Notes under the pieces: generated by a model
Database searches by the model: none
What the model was told of the DNA's origin: nothing
Seen by the model: only the letters and a program-made list of their open reading frames with translations
Part shown: in pieces, positions 8,182 to 17,742 of the stretch
How the letters are laid out: each line of letters begins with the position of its first letter
Position numbering within the stretch: position 1 is the stretch's first letter
Assembly (NCBI RefSeq): GCF_009617995.1
Contig: NZ_CP044129.1
Coordinates: forward strand, 434,001 to 498,000
Source: Halomicrobium sp. LC1Hm
GTDB lineage: Archaea; Halobacteriota; Halobacteria; Halobacteriales; Haloarculaceae
Length of the DNA stretch: 64,000 bases
Direction of reading: 5' to 3'
Program-made: the position numbers and the translations under genes

Positions 8182-8802
8182 TCACTCGGGGACGCGCGCG
8201 ATCGTGGTGATGGCCTTCGGACTCCCCGGCCTGTTTTGCTGGATGAAGTGCTCGAAGTCGGTGAAACCGGCGTCTTCGAACATCCGGTCGGCCTCGTCCT
8301 CGTCGTAGAACAGCATGATCGCGTCCGCGAGCTTCTGGAAGACGCTCTGGCTCGGGTAGTCGGGGCCGACGATCAGCACCTGTCCGCCGGGCTTGGTGAT
8401 GCGTCGACACTCTTCGAGCGCGTCGACGGGGTTGGGCCAGTACTCGATCGATCCCGACGACCAGACCACGTCGAAGGTGTCGTCCTGGAAGGGGAGCCGT
8501 TCCGCGTCGCCGCGGTGGAACGCGACCGGACCACGCTTGCCGAACTTCGCGTACGCCTTCTCCAGTTGGTGGGCGCTCTGGTCCAGTCCGTAGACGTGTT
8601 CGGTCGCTTCGAGCAGTCCCTCCGTGGCGAAGCCGGTGCCACACCCCACGTCGAGGACGTGATCGTCCGGTTCGATGTCGAGTTTCGCGATCGCCTCGTC
8701 GCGCATCTCCTCGTTCCAGATGAATGGGTTGACACGGTCGTACACCTTCGAGAGGTACTTGTAGAACGTCCGCGCACGCGACTTGCTTTCGAGGACTCCC
8801 AT
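8182..8802 (-). CDS. Class I SAM-dependent methyltransferase (MPBQ/MSBQ-like)
   Basis: This 206-residue methyltransferase has SAM motif I VLDVGCGTG at 49-57, motif II YGLDQSAHQL, motif III DDTFDVVWSSGSIEYWPNP and post-I elements (ITKPGGQVLIVGP). The overall likeness is to plant and cyanobacterial 2-methyl-6-phytyl-benzoquinone methyltransferases and to haloarchaeal quinone-type methyltransferases. Ring methylation of the menaquinone pool is plausible, but the substrate is not proven. It is transcribed away from the ATP synthase cluster. Confidence 0.8.
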   Translation of the reverse strand: MGVLESKSRARTFYKYLSKVYDRVNPFIWNEEMRDEAIAKLDIEPDDHVLDVGCGTGFATEGLLEATEHVYGLDQSAHQLEKAYAKFGKRGPVAFHRGDAERLPFQDDTFDVVWSSGSIEYWPNPVDALEECRRITKPGGQVLIVGPDYPSQSVFQKLADAIMLFYDEDEADRMFEDAGFTDFEHFIQQNRPGSPKAITTIARVPE

Positions 8803-8979
8803 TGCTCAGGCTTTGGGCTTGGCAAGCATAATTGCCCCGGATCGTCGTCGCGGTGACAGTCCATTGGGCCGGTGACGTTCGACACCCGTCGTTTTTTCAC
8901 GGCGCGTCGCTCCCCACAGAACCGGGCCAACTTCGCAACTACCAAATAGCCGCTACAGCAACGTCAGGGTGATTAGAGA

Positions 8980-9312
8980 ATGCCACGGCCAGAAGTTCTC
9001 GACCGTATCAAAGCGGCCGAACAGGACGCCGACGACATTGTCGACGAGGCCGAACAGGACCGTGAGCAACGACTCGAAGACGCTCGCGAGGAAGCCGAGC
9101 AGATCCGCGAGACGGCCCGGGAGGAGGCCCAATCGGCAGCCCAAGAGCGTCTCGAGGAGGCTCGTGCCGAAATCGAGGCCGACCGCAAGGAACTGCTCGA
9201 AGAGGGCGAGCAGGCCCGCGACGATCTCGAATCGCGCGCTCAAGAGCGCACCGAGGACGTGATCGAACACGTCACAGAACTGTTCGAGGAGGCGGTACAT
9301 GCTCAGACCTGA
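8980..9312 (+). CDS. ahaH: A-type ATP synthase subunit H (AhaH)
   Basis: This 110-residue, highly charged, almost entirely coiled-coil protein (heptads of Glu, Arg and Ala from residue 5 to 100) corresponds to the peripheral-stalk subunit H/G of archaeal ATP synthases. It pairs with subunit E to form the stator that links the A1 head to subunit I. It is the first gene of the ATP synthase cluster, and its 3' end overlaps the start of the subunit I gene by 14 bases. Low complexity makes similarity weak, but position and structure support the call. Confidence 0.9.
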   Translation: MPRPEVLDRIKAAEQDADDIVDEAEQDREQRLEDAREEAEQIRETAREEAQSAAQERLEEARAEIEADRKELLEEGEQARDDLESRAQERTEDVIEHVTELFEEAVHAQT

Positions 9313-11545
9313 GCGAATGAGCCGCGTCTCGGTGACCGGCTCGAAACGCGTCATGGACGACGTCATCGAGACCGTCCACGACCTGGGACTGTTGCACGTC
9401 ACCGAGTACGACGGTTCGTGGGACTACTTCGAACCCGGCGACCCGGCCGAGGGTGCCGAAGACGCCTCGGAGAAGCTCGTCACCGTCCGCTCGCTCAAAT
9501 CGATCCTCGACGTCGACGAGGCCGACGCCGGGCCGACGCGGCTGGTGACCGACGAGGCACTCGACGAGGAACTCGAAGAGATCCGTCAGACGGTCAACGA
9601 ACTCGACGACCGACGCGACGAACTCACGGACGAACTCCGAACGATCGAAGACGAGATCCAGACGATCGACCCGTTCGTCACGCTGGGGATCGATCTGGAC
9701 CTCCTCCAGGGGTACGAGAACCTGTCCGTGGTCGTCGGCGAAGGCGACATCGAGACCGTCCGGGACGCACTCGCACACAGCGACGTCGACCTCTACCAGT
9801 TCTTCCAGGAAGACGACGTCATCGCGGTGGCCGCGCGCACGGACGAGGACACACTGCAGGATGCCCTCGTCAGCGCGACGTTCACCGAGCTGACCGTCCC
9901 CGACAGCGAGGCTGATCCCGAGTCCTACCGCGAGGAACTCCAGCACCGCAAGCAGCAACTCGAATCGAAGCTCACGACCGTCGAGGACGAACTCGAAGAC
10001 CTGCGCCTCGACGTCGCCGGCTTCCTGCTCGCGGCCGAGGAGAAGCTGGCGATCGACGTCCAAAAGAGCGAGGCACCGCTGACGTTCGCGACGACGGAAC
10101 ACGCCTTCGTCGCCGAGGGGTGGATCCCCTCGGATCGGTACGCGGACCTCGCGGAAGCGCTGACCGACGCCGTCGGCGAGGCCATCGAGGTCGACGAACT
10201 CGAACGCGCAGACTACAGCGACGAGGGTCACCCGGAGTCCACCGAGACGGTCGAGACCGACGACTCCGGCGGCTCGGGCGGCGCGTCGACCGGCGAGACC
10301 GTCGAGGCGTCGGCCAGCGACGAGACCGAGAGTCAGGAGGTCGCCGCCGACGGCGGGCTCGTGACGATGGGCGACAGCCGCCCGCCGGTCATCCAGAACA
10401 ACCCCGGCGTCGTCAAGCCCTTCGAGGCGCTGGTCGAGATCATCAACCGACCCCAGTACGACGAACTCGATCCGACGGTCGTCTTCTTCCTCACGTTCCC
10501 GGCGTTCTTCGGGTTCATGATCGGTGACCTCGGCTACGGGGTCCTCTACATGGGACTTGGCTACTGGCTGCTGAAGTCCTTCGACAACGACGTGGTCAAG
10601 AGCCTGGGCGGTGTCGGCCTGCTGTCTGGCCTGTTTACCGCCATCTTCGGCGTGTTGTACGGTGAACTGTTCGGTCTCCACCAGCTCGGAGATATCCTCT
10701 GGAACGGTCATCCGCCGATCCACAAGGGGCTCCAGCCACACTACCTGGCGTACGGACAGGCCTGGCTCCTCGTCAGCGTCATCGCTGGCGTGCTCCACCT
10801 CGTCGTGGGCCGGATCTTCGACTTCTACAACAACCTCGATCACGGCCTCGGTGAGGCGATCATGGAGAGTGGCTCGTGGATCCTCTTCACCGTCGGCCTC
10901 TGGCTGTGGGTGTTCACCCGGACCGCCATGGGACCGAAGCCCGCGTTCATGTTCGAGGTGTTCGGGAGCGGTGACGGCGCGGCGCTGCCGATCGGCTTCA
11001 CCGGCTTCCCCGTTCTGGAGCTGTTCCGGTTCACGATCCCCGGCGTCGGCTTCACGATGGTCGTCGGCGTCGCGCTGGCCATGACGATCGTCGGACTCGT
11101 CATGGTCATCGCCGCCGAAGGCGGGATCGGTCTCATCGAGTCGATCACCCAGGGCTTCGGGCACGTCGTCTCCTACACCCGGATCGCTGCGGTGCTGCTG
11201 GCCAAGGCCGGGATGGCACTGGCCGTCAACCTGCTCGTGTTCGGCGCGACCCTGCACGGTGGTGAGTTCCACCTGATCTGGTTCATGTCCGAGGAGCCGG
11301 TCGCCGACGACGTTGTCTTCCAGGGACTGCTGAACCTCGACGGGTCGATGGCGATCGTCGGCCTCCTGTTCGGGATCGTCCTCCTGGTGCTCGGGCACCT
11401 GCTGGTGCTCGTGCTCGGGATCACCTCTGCCGGCCTCCAGGCCGTCCGTCTCGAATACGTCGAGTTCTTCGGCAAGTTCTTCGAGGGCGGCGGCAAGGCC
11501 TACGAGCCGTTCGGGTACGATCGCGAGTTCACGACCGAGGACTGA
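9299..11545 (+). CDS. atpI: A-type ATP synthase subunit I (a subunit)
   Basis: This 748-residue stator subunit of the membrane A0 sector has a long N-terminal cytoplasmic part with coiled coils (about 90-130 and 210-245), an acidic Gly/Ser/Glu linker (about 310-350), and a C-terminal domain with about seven or eight membrane helices. The essential arginine of the proton half-channels is probably R628 in the conserved SYTRIAAVLLAKAG. The start MLRPERMSRVSVTGSK fits the family and overlaps ahaH. Protons driven through the I/K interface turn the rotor. Confidence 0.95.
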   Translation: MLRPERMSRVSVTGSKRVMDDVIETVHDLGLLHVTEYDGSWDYFEPGDPAEGAEDASEKLVTVRSLKSILDVDEADAGPTRLVTDEALDEELEEIRQTVNELDDRRDELTDELRTIEDEIQTIDPFVTLGIDLDLLQGYENLSVVVGEGDIETVRDALAHSDVDLYQFFQEDDVIAVAARTDEDTLQDALVSATFTELTVPDSEADPESYREELQHRKQQLESKLTTVEDELEDLRLDVAGFLLAAEEKLAIDVQKSEAPLTFATTEHAFVAEGWIPSDRYADLAEALTDAVGEAIEVDELERADYSDEGHPESTETVETDDSGGSGGASTGETVEASASDETESQEVAADGGLVTMGDSRPPVIQNNPGVVKPFEALVEIINRPQYDELDPTVVFFLTFPAFFGFMIGDLGYGVLYMGLGYWLLKSFDNDVVKSLGGVGLLSGLFTAIFGVLYGELFGLHQLGDILWNGHPPIHKGLQPHYLAYGQAWLLVSVIAGVLHLVVGRIFDFYNNLDHGLGEAIMESGSWILFTVGLWLWVFTRTAMGPKPAFMFEVFGSGDGAALPIGFTGFPVLELFRFTIPGVGFTMVVGVALAMTIVGLVMVIAAEGGIGLIESITQGFGHVVSYTRIAAVLLAKAGMALAVNLLVFGATLHGGEFHLIWFMSEEPVADDVVFQGLLNLDGSMAIVGLLFGIVLLVLGHLLVLVLGITSAGLQAVRLEYVEFFGKFFEGGGKAYEPFGYDREFTTED

Positions 11546-12029
11546 CATCCTCCCGGCCGTTTTTCGGGACGTAATCGATTTTTCGAGGCCTGAACCGAAC
11601 GATGTCCCGTGTCGAGCGAACGCGATAGCGATCGGTACGGTGTCGTCGTCTGACACGCTATGCCGGCGACAGTCGGGGTGCGCGCCGTCGGACCCCGGCG
11701 GCGTTCCGAGAATGTCTGTTGGCCAACGAGTCTCCCACGGCGATTACAAAACAGGCAAATATTCGCACGCTCTGTAGATGATCGTTTGTTTAAGATTCGA
11801 TCTGCGGTTCGAACAGTCACTTCTTCGCACAGCGCCGCGTCGCGGGTCGTCCGTCCCAACTAATTTCACCCGGTCCGTGGCCGAGTACTTGCTAGGCGTT
11901 CACGTCCCAAGGACCCAGCCGAGACGGCCCAAACCAGCCGAGCAGGGCCGTGACCATCTGTTTTGGGAAGCTTTATGACTCCGGTATGGTCATATGCGCT
12001 TGTCCGGAACCAACTACAGGATTCCAACA
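11546..12029. other. Long noncoding gap between atpI and atpK
   Basis: This stretch of nearly 500 bases has no plausible gene. An AT-richer centre (about 11740-11810) contains a TATA-like TTTAAG near 11788, and a second TATA-like element sits at 11970-11979, about 25 bases before a likely start of atpK mRNA. A T-rich run follows the atpI stop (near 11559 and 11578) and could end transcription. The gap suggests that K-E-C-F-A-B can be transcribed apart from H-I. Confidence 0.5.
11970..11979 (+). promoter_or_regulatory. TATA-like promoter element for atpKECFAB
   Basis: GCTTTATGAC fits the haloarchaeal TATA consensus. A start of transcription near 12000 would leave a leader of about 30 bases before the atpK ATG at 12030. 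Confidence 0.45.
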
Positions 12030-12287
12030 ATGTCATCCGCACTACTCCAAGCGTTTGTCGGTAGTACCGCTGCTGCACCTGCAATCCCACCGCTGGCCGC
12101 CGCCGCGCTGGCCGTCGGACTCGCCGCAATCGGTGCAGGCTACGCGGAACGTGGAATCGGTGCCGCCGCAGTCGGTGCGATCGCGGAGGACGACTCCATG
12201 TTCGGTCGTGGCCTGATTCTGACAGTGCTCCCGGAGACCATCGTCATTCTGGCACTGGTCGTCGTGTTCCTCACGCTGGGACAGTAG
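12030..12287 (+). CDS. atpK: A-type ATP synthase subunit K (rotor ring proteolipid)
   Basis: This 85-residue hydrophobic two-helix proteolipid forms the c ring. Helix 1 is Ala/Gly-rich (LAVGLAAIGAGYAE), a polar loop follows (GAIAEDDSMFGRG), and helix 2 carries the proton-binding glutamate E69 in LTVLPETIVILAL. An upstream ATG at 11994 would add 12 residues, but the MSSALLQAF start at 12030 gives the usual size. Confidence 0.95.
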   Translation: MSSALLQAFVGSTAAAPAIPPLAAAALAVGLAAIGAGYAERGIGAAAVGAIAEDDSMFGRGLILTVLPETIVILALVVVFLTLGQ

Positions 12288-12311
12288 ACTCCACCCCTTT
12301 CAAACCCATTT

Positions 12312-12896
12312 ATGAGTCTTGAAACAGTCGCAGAGGACATCCGAGACGAGGCCCGCGCGCGTGCAGAGGAGATTCGTAGCGACGCCGACGAGCGCGCCGA
12401 AGAGATCATCGAGGCGGCCGAGGCCGACGCCGACGAGATCCGCGACGAGCGACAGGCCGAGGTCGAACGCGAAATCGAGCAGGAGCGAGAGCAGAAACTC
12501 TCCAGTGCGAAACTGGAGGCAAAGCAGGAGCGACTCGAGGCTCGCCGCGACGTCCTCCAATCGGTCCGCGACAGCGTCGAAGCGGAGATCGCCTCCCTCG
12601 AGGGCGATCGCCGAGAAGAGCTGACGCGGACGCTGCTGGACGCTGCCACGGCGGAGTTCGACGACGACGCCAGTGTGCAAGTGTACGGGCGAGCCGACGA
12701 CGCCGACCTGCTGGAGTCGATTCTCGCCGACTACGACGGCTACGAGCTGGCCGGCGAGTACGACTGCCTGGGCGGAGTCGTCGTCGAGAGCGAGAGCTCG
12801 CGTATCAGCGTGAACAACACGTTCGACTCCGTTCTCGACGACGTCTGGGAGAACAACCTGCGAGACATCAGTTCACGGCTCTTCGAGGAGCAATGA
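12312..12896 (+). CDS. atpE: A-type ATP synthase subunit E
   Basis: This 194-residue peripheral stalk subunit has an N-terminal coiled coil rich in Glu, Ala and Arg (about 1-100) that pairs with subunit H. Its globular alpha/beta C-terminal domain (about 110-194), with LGGVVVESESSRISVNNTF, sits on the A1 head. Its TGA overlaps the atpC ATG by four bases, so translation is probably coupled. Confidence 0.93.
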   Translation: MSLETVAEDIRDEARARAEEIRSDADERAEEIIEAAEADADEIRDERQAEVEREIEQEREQKLSSAKLEAKQERLEARRDVLQSVRDSVEAEIASLEGDRREELTRTLLDAATAEFDDDASVQVYGRADDADLLESILADYDGYELAGEYDCLGGVVVESESSRISVNNTFDSVLDDVWENNLRDISSRLFEEQ

Positions 12897-13969
12897 CCGT
12901 ACGCTTCGAAGAACAGAACTGGGAAAGCGCAAACTACGAGTACGTCATCACGCGTGTCCGCTCTCGTCGAGCGAAGCTGTTCGACGACGACGACTACCGG
13001 AAGCTCGTCCGCATGGGTCCATCCGAGATCTCCCGGTTCATGGAGGAGACGGAGTACGAGACCGAGATGAACGCCCTGGGAGCGCGATACAGCGGCGTCG
13101 ACCTCGTCGAGTACGCGCTGAACCGGAACCTCGCGAAACACTTCGATGACCTGCTGCGCTGGTCGGACGGGCGACTGTACGACTACGTCGCCCGCTACCT
13201 CCGGAAGTTCGACGTGTGGAACGTCAAGACGATCGTCCGGGGGCTGTACTCCGGGGCCGACGCCAGCGAGGTCGAGGACGACCTGATCCGTGCCGGCGAA
13301 CTGTCCGAGCAGCTGCTCGATCAGCTGGTCGCCGCCGGTTCGATCGAGGAGGTCGTCGAACTCCTCGACGGCACGATCTTCGGCGACGACCTCGCCGAGG
13401 CGTACCAGGACTACGAGGACAGCGGCGTGCTCGTCCCGCTCGAGAACGCGCTCGATCGGGCGTTCTACGACGTGTTGCTCTCTGGGCTGCCCACACAGCC
13501 CGAAGTCGACTCGCCGACTGGCCTGTACGTCTCCTTTCTCACGGCCGAGATCGACTTCCGGAACCTCCGGAACGCCCTTCGACTCGCTCGCAGCGGGGCG
13601 GAGATCGATCCGGCCGAGTACCACATCGAGGGCGGTCGCCTGTTCGACGCCGACGAGATCGGCGCACTCGCCACGAGCACCGACCAGCTCGTCCAGCGAG
13701 TTCGTGAGAGCACGTACGGCGACGACCTCGACGCGGCACTCGACACGCTCGAAGCGGCCGACAGCCTCATCGAGTTCGAGCACGCCCTCGACGCGGCACT
13801 GCTCGAGTACTCCGACCAGCTGTCGAACCGCTACCCGCTGTCGGTCTGTCCGGTCCTGTCCTATATCCTCGCCAAGGAGCGCGAGGTCGACAACATCCGA
13901 GCGATCGCTCGGGGCCGCGAGGCCGGACTCGACAGCGACGAGATCGAACAGGAGCTGGTGATACTATGA
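12893..13969 (+). CDS. atpC: A-type ATP synthase subunit C
   Basis: This 358-residue all-helical funnel subunit connects the rotating stalk (D, F) to the K ring, matching the V/A-type subunit C/d family. The N-terminal NYEYVITRVRSRRAKLF and the C-terminal LSVCPVLSYILAKEREVDNIRAIARG are characteristic. It overlaps atpE at its start and atpF at its end, each by four bases (ATGA), so E-C-F form a tightly coupled block. Confidence 0.93.
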   Translation: MTVRFEEQNWESANYEYVITRVRSRRAKLFDDDDYRKLVRMGPSEISRFMEETEYETEMNALGARYSGVDLVEYALNRNLAKHFDDLLRWSDGRLYDYVARYLRKFDVWNVKTIVRGLYSGADASEVEDDLIRAGELSEQLLDQLVAAGSIEEVVELLDGTIFGDDLAEAYQDYEDSGVLVPLENALDRAFYDVLLSGLPTQPEVDSPTGLYVSFLTAEIDFRNLRNALRLARSGAEIDPAEYHIEGGRLFDADEIGALATSTDQLVQRVRESTYGDDLDAALDTLEAADSLIEFEHALDAALLEYSDQLSNRYPLSVCPVLSYILAKEREVDNIRAIARGREAGLDSDEIEQELVIL

Positions 13970-14289
13970 GTCAGGAGATCGGTGTCATCGGCAGTCCCGA
14001 CTTCACGACGGGGTTCCGGCTGGCCGGCGTCCGCAAGTTCGCCGACGTGCCGGACGCCGACAAAGACGAGGAACTCGACGCTGCCGTCGAGGAGATGCTC
14101 GACGACGAGGAGATCGGGATCATCGTGATGCACGACGACGACCTTGCGCACCTCTCGCGCGGGGTGCGCAAGGACGCCGAGACGAGCGTCGAACCGGTGA
14201 TGGTGACACTCGGCGGCGGCACCGGCAGTGGTGGCCTGCGCGACCAGATCAAACGCGCGATCGGAATCGACCTGATGGAGGAAGACTAA
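13966..14289 (+). CDS. atpF: A-type ATP synthase subunit F
   Basis: This 107-residue rotor subunit binds the central stalk subunit D. The start [22 protein letters not shown] and the Rossmann-like core with [14 protein letters not shown] fit the V/A-type subunit F family. The gene begins inside the atpC stop and ends one base before the atpA ATG. Confidence 0.93.
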   Translation: MSQEIGVIGSPDFTTGFRLAGVRKFADVPDADKDEELDAAVEEMLDDEEIGIIVMHDDDLAHLSRGVRKDAETSVEPVMVTLGGGTGSGGLRDQIKRAIGIDLMEED

Positions 14290-14290
14290 T

Positions 14291-16051
14291 ATGAGTCAAG
14301 CGACAGAATCCGACGTCCGTGAAGACGGCGTCATCGACAGCGTCTCGGGGCCGGTCGTGACTGCGACCGACCTCGACGCCCGGATGAACGACGTGGTGTA
14401 CGTCGGTTCGGAAGGGCTGATGGGCGAAGTGATCGAGATCGAAGGCGACATCACCACGATCCAGGTGTACGAGGAGACCTCCGACGTCTCCCCGGGCGAG
14501 CCGGTCGAAGGGACCGGTTCCCCACTGTCCGTCGACCTGGGTCCGGGGATGCTGGACGCGATCTACGACGGCGTCCAGCGCCCGCTGGACGTTCTCGAAG
14601 AGAAGATGGGATCGCCCTACCTCGACCGCGGCGTCGACGCTCCCGGCATCGACTTAGAGAAGACCTGGGAGTTCGAGCCCGAAGTCGAGGCCGGCGACGA
14701 GGTTTCCAGCGGCGACATCGTCGGGACCGTCCCCGAGACGCCCAGTATCGACCACAAAGTGATGGTGCCGCCCGACTCCGACGGCGGCGAAGTCGTCGCC
14801 GCCGAGTCGGGTAATTTCACCGTCGAGGAGCCGGTCGTCGAACTCGACACCGGCGAAGAGATCCAGATGCGCCAGGAGTGGCCGGTGCGCCAGCAGCGTC
14901 CCTCCGAGGAGAAGCAGACGCCGACCACGCCACTGATCTCCGGCCAGCGAGTGCTCGACGGTCTGTTCCCCATCGCGAAGGGCGGGACGGCCGCGATTCC
15001 CGGCCCATTCGGCTCGGGGAAGACGGTCACCCAGCACCAGCTCGCCAAGTGGGCCGACGCGGACATCGTCGTCTACGTCGGCTGTGGCGAGCGTGGCAAC
15101 GAGATGACCGAAGTGATCGAGGACTTCCCCGAACTGGAGGACCCGACCACCGGCAACGCGCTGATGGACCGGACCTGTCTCATCGCGAACACCTCGAACA
15201 TGCCGGTCGCAGCCCGCGAATCCTGTGTCTACACGGGAATCACGATCGCGGAGTACTTCCGTGACATGGGCTACGACGTGGCACTGATGGCCGACTCCAC
15301 CTCCCGGTGGGCCGAGGCCATGCGGGAGATTTCCTCTCGACTCGAAGAGATGCCCGGCGAAGAGGGGTACCCGGCGTACCTCGCCGCGCGCCTCTCGGAG
15401 TTCTACGAGCGGGCCGGCTACTTCGAGAACATCAACGGCTCCGAAGGGTCGGTCTCCGTCATCGGGGCAGTCTCGCCGCCGGGCGGGGACTTCTCCGAGC
15501 CGGTCACCCAGAACACGCTGCGTATCGTCAAGACGTTCTGGGCGCTGGACGCGGACCTGGCGGAACGCCGCCACTTCCCGTCGATCAACTGGAACGAGTC
15601 GTACTCCCTGTATCGCGACCAGCTCGACCCGTGGTTCGTCGAGAACGTGCGCGACGACTGGCCGGAGAAACGCCAGTGGGGTATCGACACCCTCGACGAG
15701 GAAGCGGAACTTCAGGAGATCGTCCAGCTCGTCGGGAAGGACGCGCTGCCGGAAGACCAGCAGCTCACGCTGGAAGTCGCACGCTACCTGCGTGAGGCGT
15801 GGCTCCAGCAGAACGCGTTCCACCCGACGGACACCTACTGTGAGCCCGAGAAGACCTACCGTATCCTCGACGCCATCAAGACCTACAACGACGAGGCATT
15901 CGACGCGCTCGACGCCGGGGTCCCGGTCGAGGAGCTGACAGATCTCGAGGCCGTCCCGCGGCTCAACCGGATCGGTGTCCAGGAGGACTACAACGAGTAC
16001 ATCGACGAACTCGAAGCGGACATCGAGAGCGAAATTCAGGAGCTGTACTAA
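14291..16051 (+). CDS. atpA: A-type ATP synthase catalytic subunit A
   Basis: This 586-residue subunit hydrolyses or makes ATP in the A1 head. The Walker A loop is GPFGSGKT at 238-245, followed by the catalytic GCGERGNE with the general-base glutamate and the Walker B region [19 protein letters not shown]. The archaeal bulge domain typical of A subunits lies between about residues 115 and 190. No intein is present. Two bases separate it from atpB. Confidence 0.97.
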   Translation: MSQATESDVREDGVIDSVSGPVVTATDLDARMNDVVYVGSEGLMGEVIEIEGDITTIQVYEETSDVSPGEPVEGTGSPLSVDLGPGMLDAIYDGVQRPLDVLEEKMGSPYLDRGVDAPGIDLEKTWEFEPEVEAGDEVSSGDIVGTVPETPSIDHKVMVPPDSDGGEVVAAESGNFTVEEPVVELDTGEEIQMRQEWPVRQQRPSEEKQTPTTPLISGQRVLDGLFPIAKGGTAAIPGPFGSGKTVTQHQLAKWADADIVVYVGCGERGNEMTEVIEDFPELEDPTTGNALMDRTCLIANTSNMPVAARESCVYTGITIAEYFRDMGYDVALMADSTSRWAEAMREISSRLEEMPGEEGYPAYLAARLSEFYERAGYFENINGSEGSVSVIGAVSPPGGDFSEPVTQNTLRIVKTFWALDADLAERRHFPSINWNESYSLYRDQLDPWFVENVRDDWPEKRQWGIDTLDEEAELQEIVQLVGKDALPEDQQLTLEVARYLREAWLQQNAFHPTDTYCEPEKTYRILDAIKTYNDEAFDALDAGVPVEELTDLEAVPRLNRIGVQEDYNEYIDELEADIESEIQELY

Positions 16052-16053
16052 CG

Positions 16054-17469
16054 ATGAAGAAAGAATACGAGACAATCACGGAGATCAGCGGCCCGCTGGT
16101 GTTCGCGGAAGTCGACGAGCCGGTCGGCTACGACGAGATCGTCGAGATCGACACCGGCGACGGCGACGTTCGCCGCGGCCAGGTGCTGGAATCGACGAGC
16201 GACTACGTCGCGATCCAGGTCTTCGAGGGAACCACGGGGATCGACCGCAATTCCTCCGTGCGCTTCCTCGGCGAGACCATGAAGATGAAGCTCACCGAGG
16301 ATCTGCTGGGGCGTGTCCTCAGCGGTTCCGGTGACCCGATCGACGGTGGCCCCGAGATCGAACCGGACGAGCGACGTGACATCGTCGGCAAGGCGATCAA
16401 CCCCTACTCTCGGGAGTACCCCGAGGAGTTCATCCAGACCGGCGTCTCCGGTATCGACGGGATGAACACGCTCGTTCGCGGTCAGAAACTGCCGATCTTC
16501 TCGGCGTCGGGACTGCCCCACAACGACCTGGCACTCCAGATCGCCCGTCAGGCGAGCGTCCCGGAAGAGGAGGAGGGCGACGACGACGAGGGCTCGGAGT
16601 TCGCAGTGATCTTCGGCGCGATGGGGATCACCCAGGAAGAGGCAAACGAGTTCATGGACGACTTCGAGCGCACCGGCGCACTCGAACGCTCCGTCGTCTT
16701 CATGAACCTCGCAGACGACCCCGCCGTCGAGCGGACCCTCACCCCGCGGCTGGCACTGACGACCGCGGAGTATCTCGCCTTCGACAAGGGGTATCACGTG
16801 CTCGTGATCCTCACGGACATGACCAACTACTGTGAGGCACTGCGCGAGATCGGTGCCGCACGAGAAGAGGTCCCGGGTCGCCGTGGCTACCCCGGATACA
16901 TGTACACCGACCTGGCACAGCTCTACGAGCGCGCCGGTCGGATCGAGGGTCGGGAGGGCTCGGTCACCCAGATTCCGATCCTCACGATGCCAGGCGACGA
17001 CGACACGCACCCGATCCCGGACCTGACCGGCTACATCACCGAGGGCCAGATCTACATCGATCGGGACCTCAACAGCCAGGGGATCGAACCGCCGATCAAC
17101 GTCTTGCCGAGCCTCTCGCGGCTGATGGACGACGGGATCGGCGAGGGACTGACCCGCGCCGACCACGCCGACGTGAAAGACCAGATCTTCGCAGCCTACG
17201 CGGAAGGTGAGGACCTGCGCGACCTCGTCAACATCGTCGGCCGCGAGGCGCTGTCGGACCTGGACAACAAGTACCTCGACTTCGCCGACCGGTTCGAGAC
17301 GGAGTTCGTCGACCAGGGGATCGACACCGATCGCTCCATCGACGAAACGCTCGAACTCGGCTGGGACCTCCTCTCGATGCTGCCCAAGGACGCACTCAAC
17401 CGTATCGACGAGGACCTGATCGAGGAACACTACCGCGAAGACGAGACCCAGGAAGTCACCGCGGACTGA
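16054..17469 (+). CDS. atpB: A-type ATP synthase subunit B
   Basis: This 471-residue non-catalytic regulatory subunit alternates with A in the hexameric head. It starts [17 protein letters not shown]. It has no Walker A lysine loop ([13 protein letters not shown] replaces it), as expected, while the [16 protein letters not shown] and [15 protein letters not shown] segments are conserved. An acidic insertion EEEGDDDEG follows the P-loop remnant. In most haloarchaeal clusters atpD follows; here it is displaced about 3 kb by the bop-crtY-blh genes. Confidence 0.97.
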   Translation: MKKEYETITEISGPLVFAEVDEPVGYDEIVEIDTGDGDVRRGQVLESTSDYVAIQVFEGTTGIDRNSSVRFLGETMKMKLTEDLLGRVLSGSGDPIDGGPEIEPDERRDIVGKAINPYSREYPEEFIQTGVSGIDGMNTLVRGQKLPIFSASGLPHNDLALQIARQASVPEEEEGDDDEGSEFAVIFGAMGITQEEANEFMDDFERTGALERSVVFMNLADDPAVERTLTPRLALTTAEYLAFDKGYHVLVILTDMTNYCEALREIGAAREEVPGRRGYPGYMYTDLAQLYERAGRIEGREGSVTQIPILTMPGDDDTHPIPDLTGYITEGQIYIDRDLNSQGIEPPINVLPSLSRLMDDGIGEGLTRADHADVKDQIFAAYAEGEDLRDLVNIVGREALSDLDNKYLDFADRFETEFVDQGIDTDRSIDETLELGWDLLSMLPKDALNRIDEDLIEEHYREDETQEVTAD

Positions 17470-17481
17470 CGCCTCGTTTCC

Positions 17482-17500
17482 GTCCATTTTTTCCAGTCGT
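17482..17500 (+). terminator. T-rich transcript end after atpB
   Basis: CCATTTTTTCCAG follows the atpB stop by about 15 bases. Oligo-T runs like this commonly end archaeal transcripts, so the atpB message may stop here before the bop promoter. Confidence 0.4.
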
Positions 17501-17686
17501 AATCGGGTCGCCAGCGGCCGCACTTTCTCGACGCGAGCGGGTGTCGAGCAGTCGTCTCGACCGGGCCGACGAGTCCCCTCGCCGTCTAGCAGTTTCCCTT
17601 TCGGCAGGTTTTGCCGAACTGACGAAGCCGCTCTATCCGGTGTCTGTGTCCGGATCGCGTCTCCTCGTCGGGGTTCGGAACGTGTA

Positions 17687-17700
17687 CCAATCCCTGTTGG
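17687..17700 (+). promoter_or_regulatory. Inverted repeat upstream of the bop TATA box
   Basis: CCAA-TCCCTG-TTGG is a 14-base imperfect-centre palindrome ending ten bases before the TATA-like element. Its place corresponds to the upstream activator region known for bop genes in Halobacterium, where the Bat regulator acts. The sequence match to that site is not established. Confidence 0.35.
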
Positions 17701-17709
17701 CATGGGCTG

Positions 17710-17716
17710 TTTAAGT
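17710..17716 (+). promoter_or_regulatory. TATA-like element of bop
   Basis: TTTAAGT lies 27-33 bases before the bop ATG at 17743. This predicts an mRNA with almost no leader, which is how haloarchaeal bop genes are known to be transcribed. Confidence 0.55.
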
Positions 17717-17742
17717 GCCGGGCCGTTATTACAACATGAACC

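Noticed and set aside
9272-11656. Very long open frames on the strand opposite atpI and other genes
   Set aside because: High third-position GC produces long antisense frames in haloarchaea; the proteins are rich in Arg and Asp without domains.
11790-11830. GGTTCGAAC resembling a tRNA T-loop
   Set aside because: The bases on either side do not pair as a T-stem and no acceptor or anticodon arm can be drawn on either strand.
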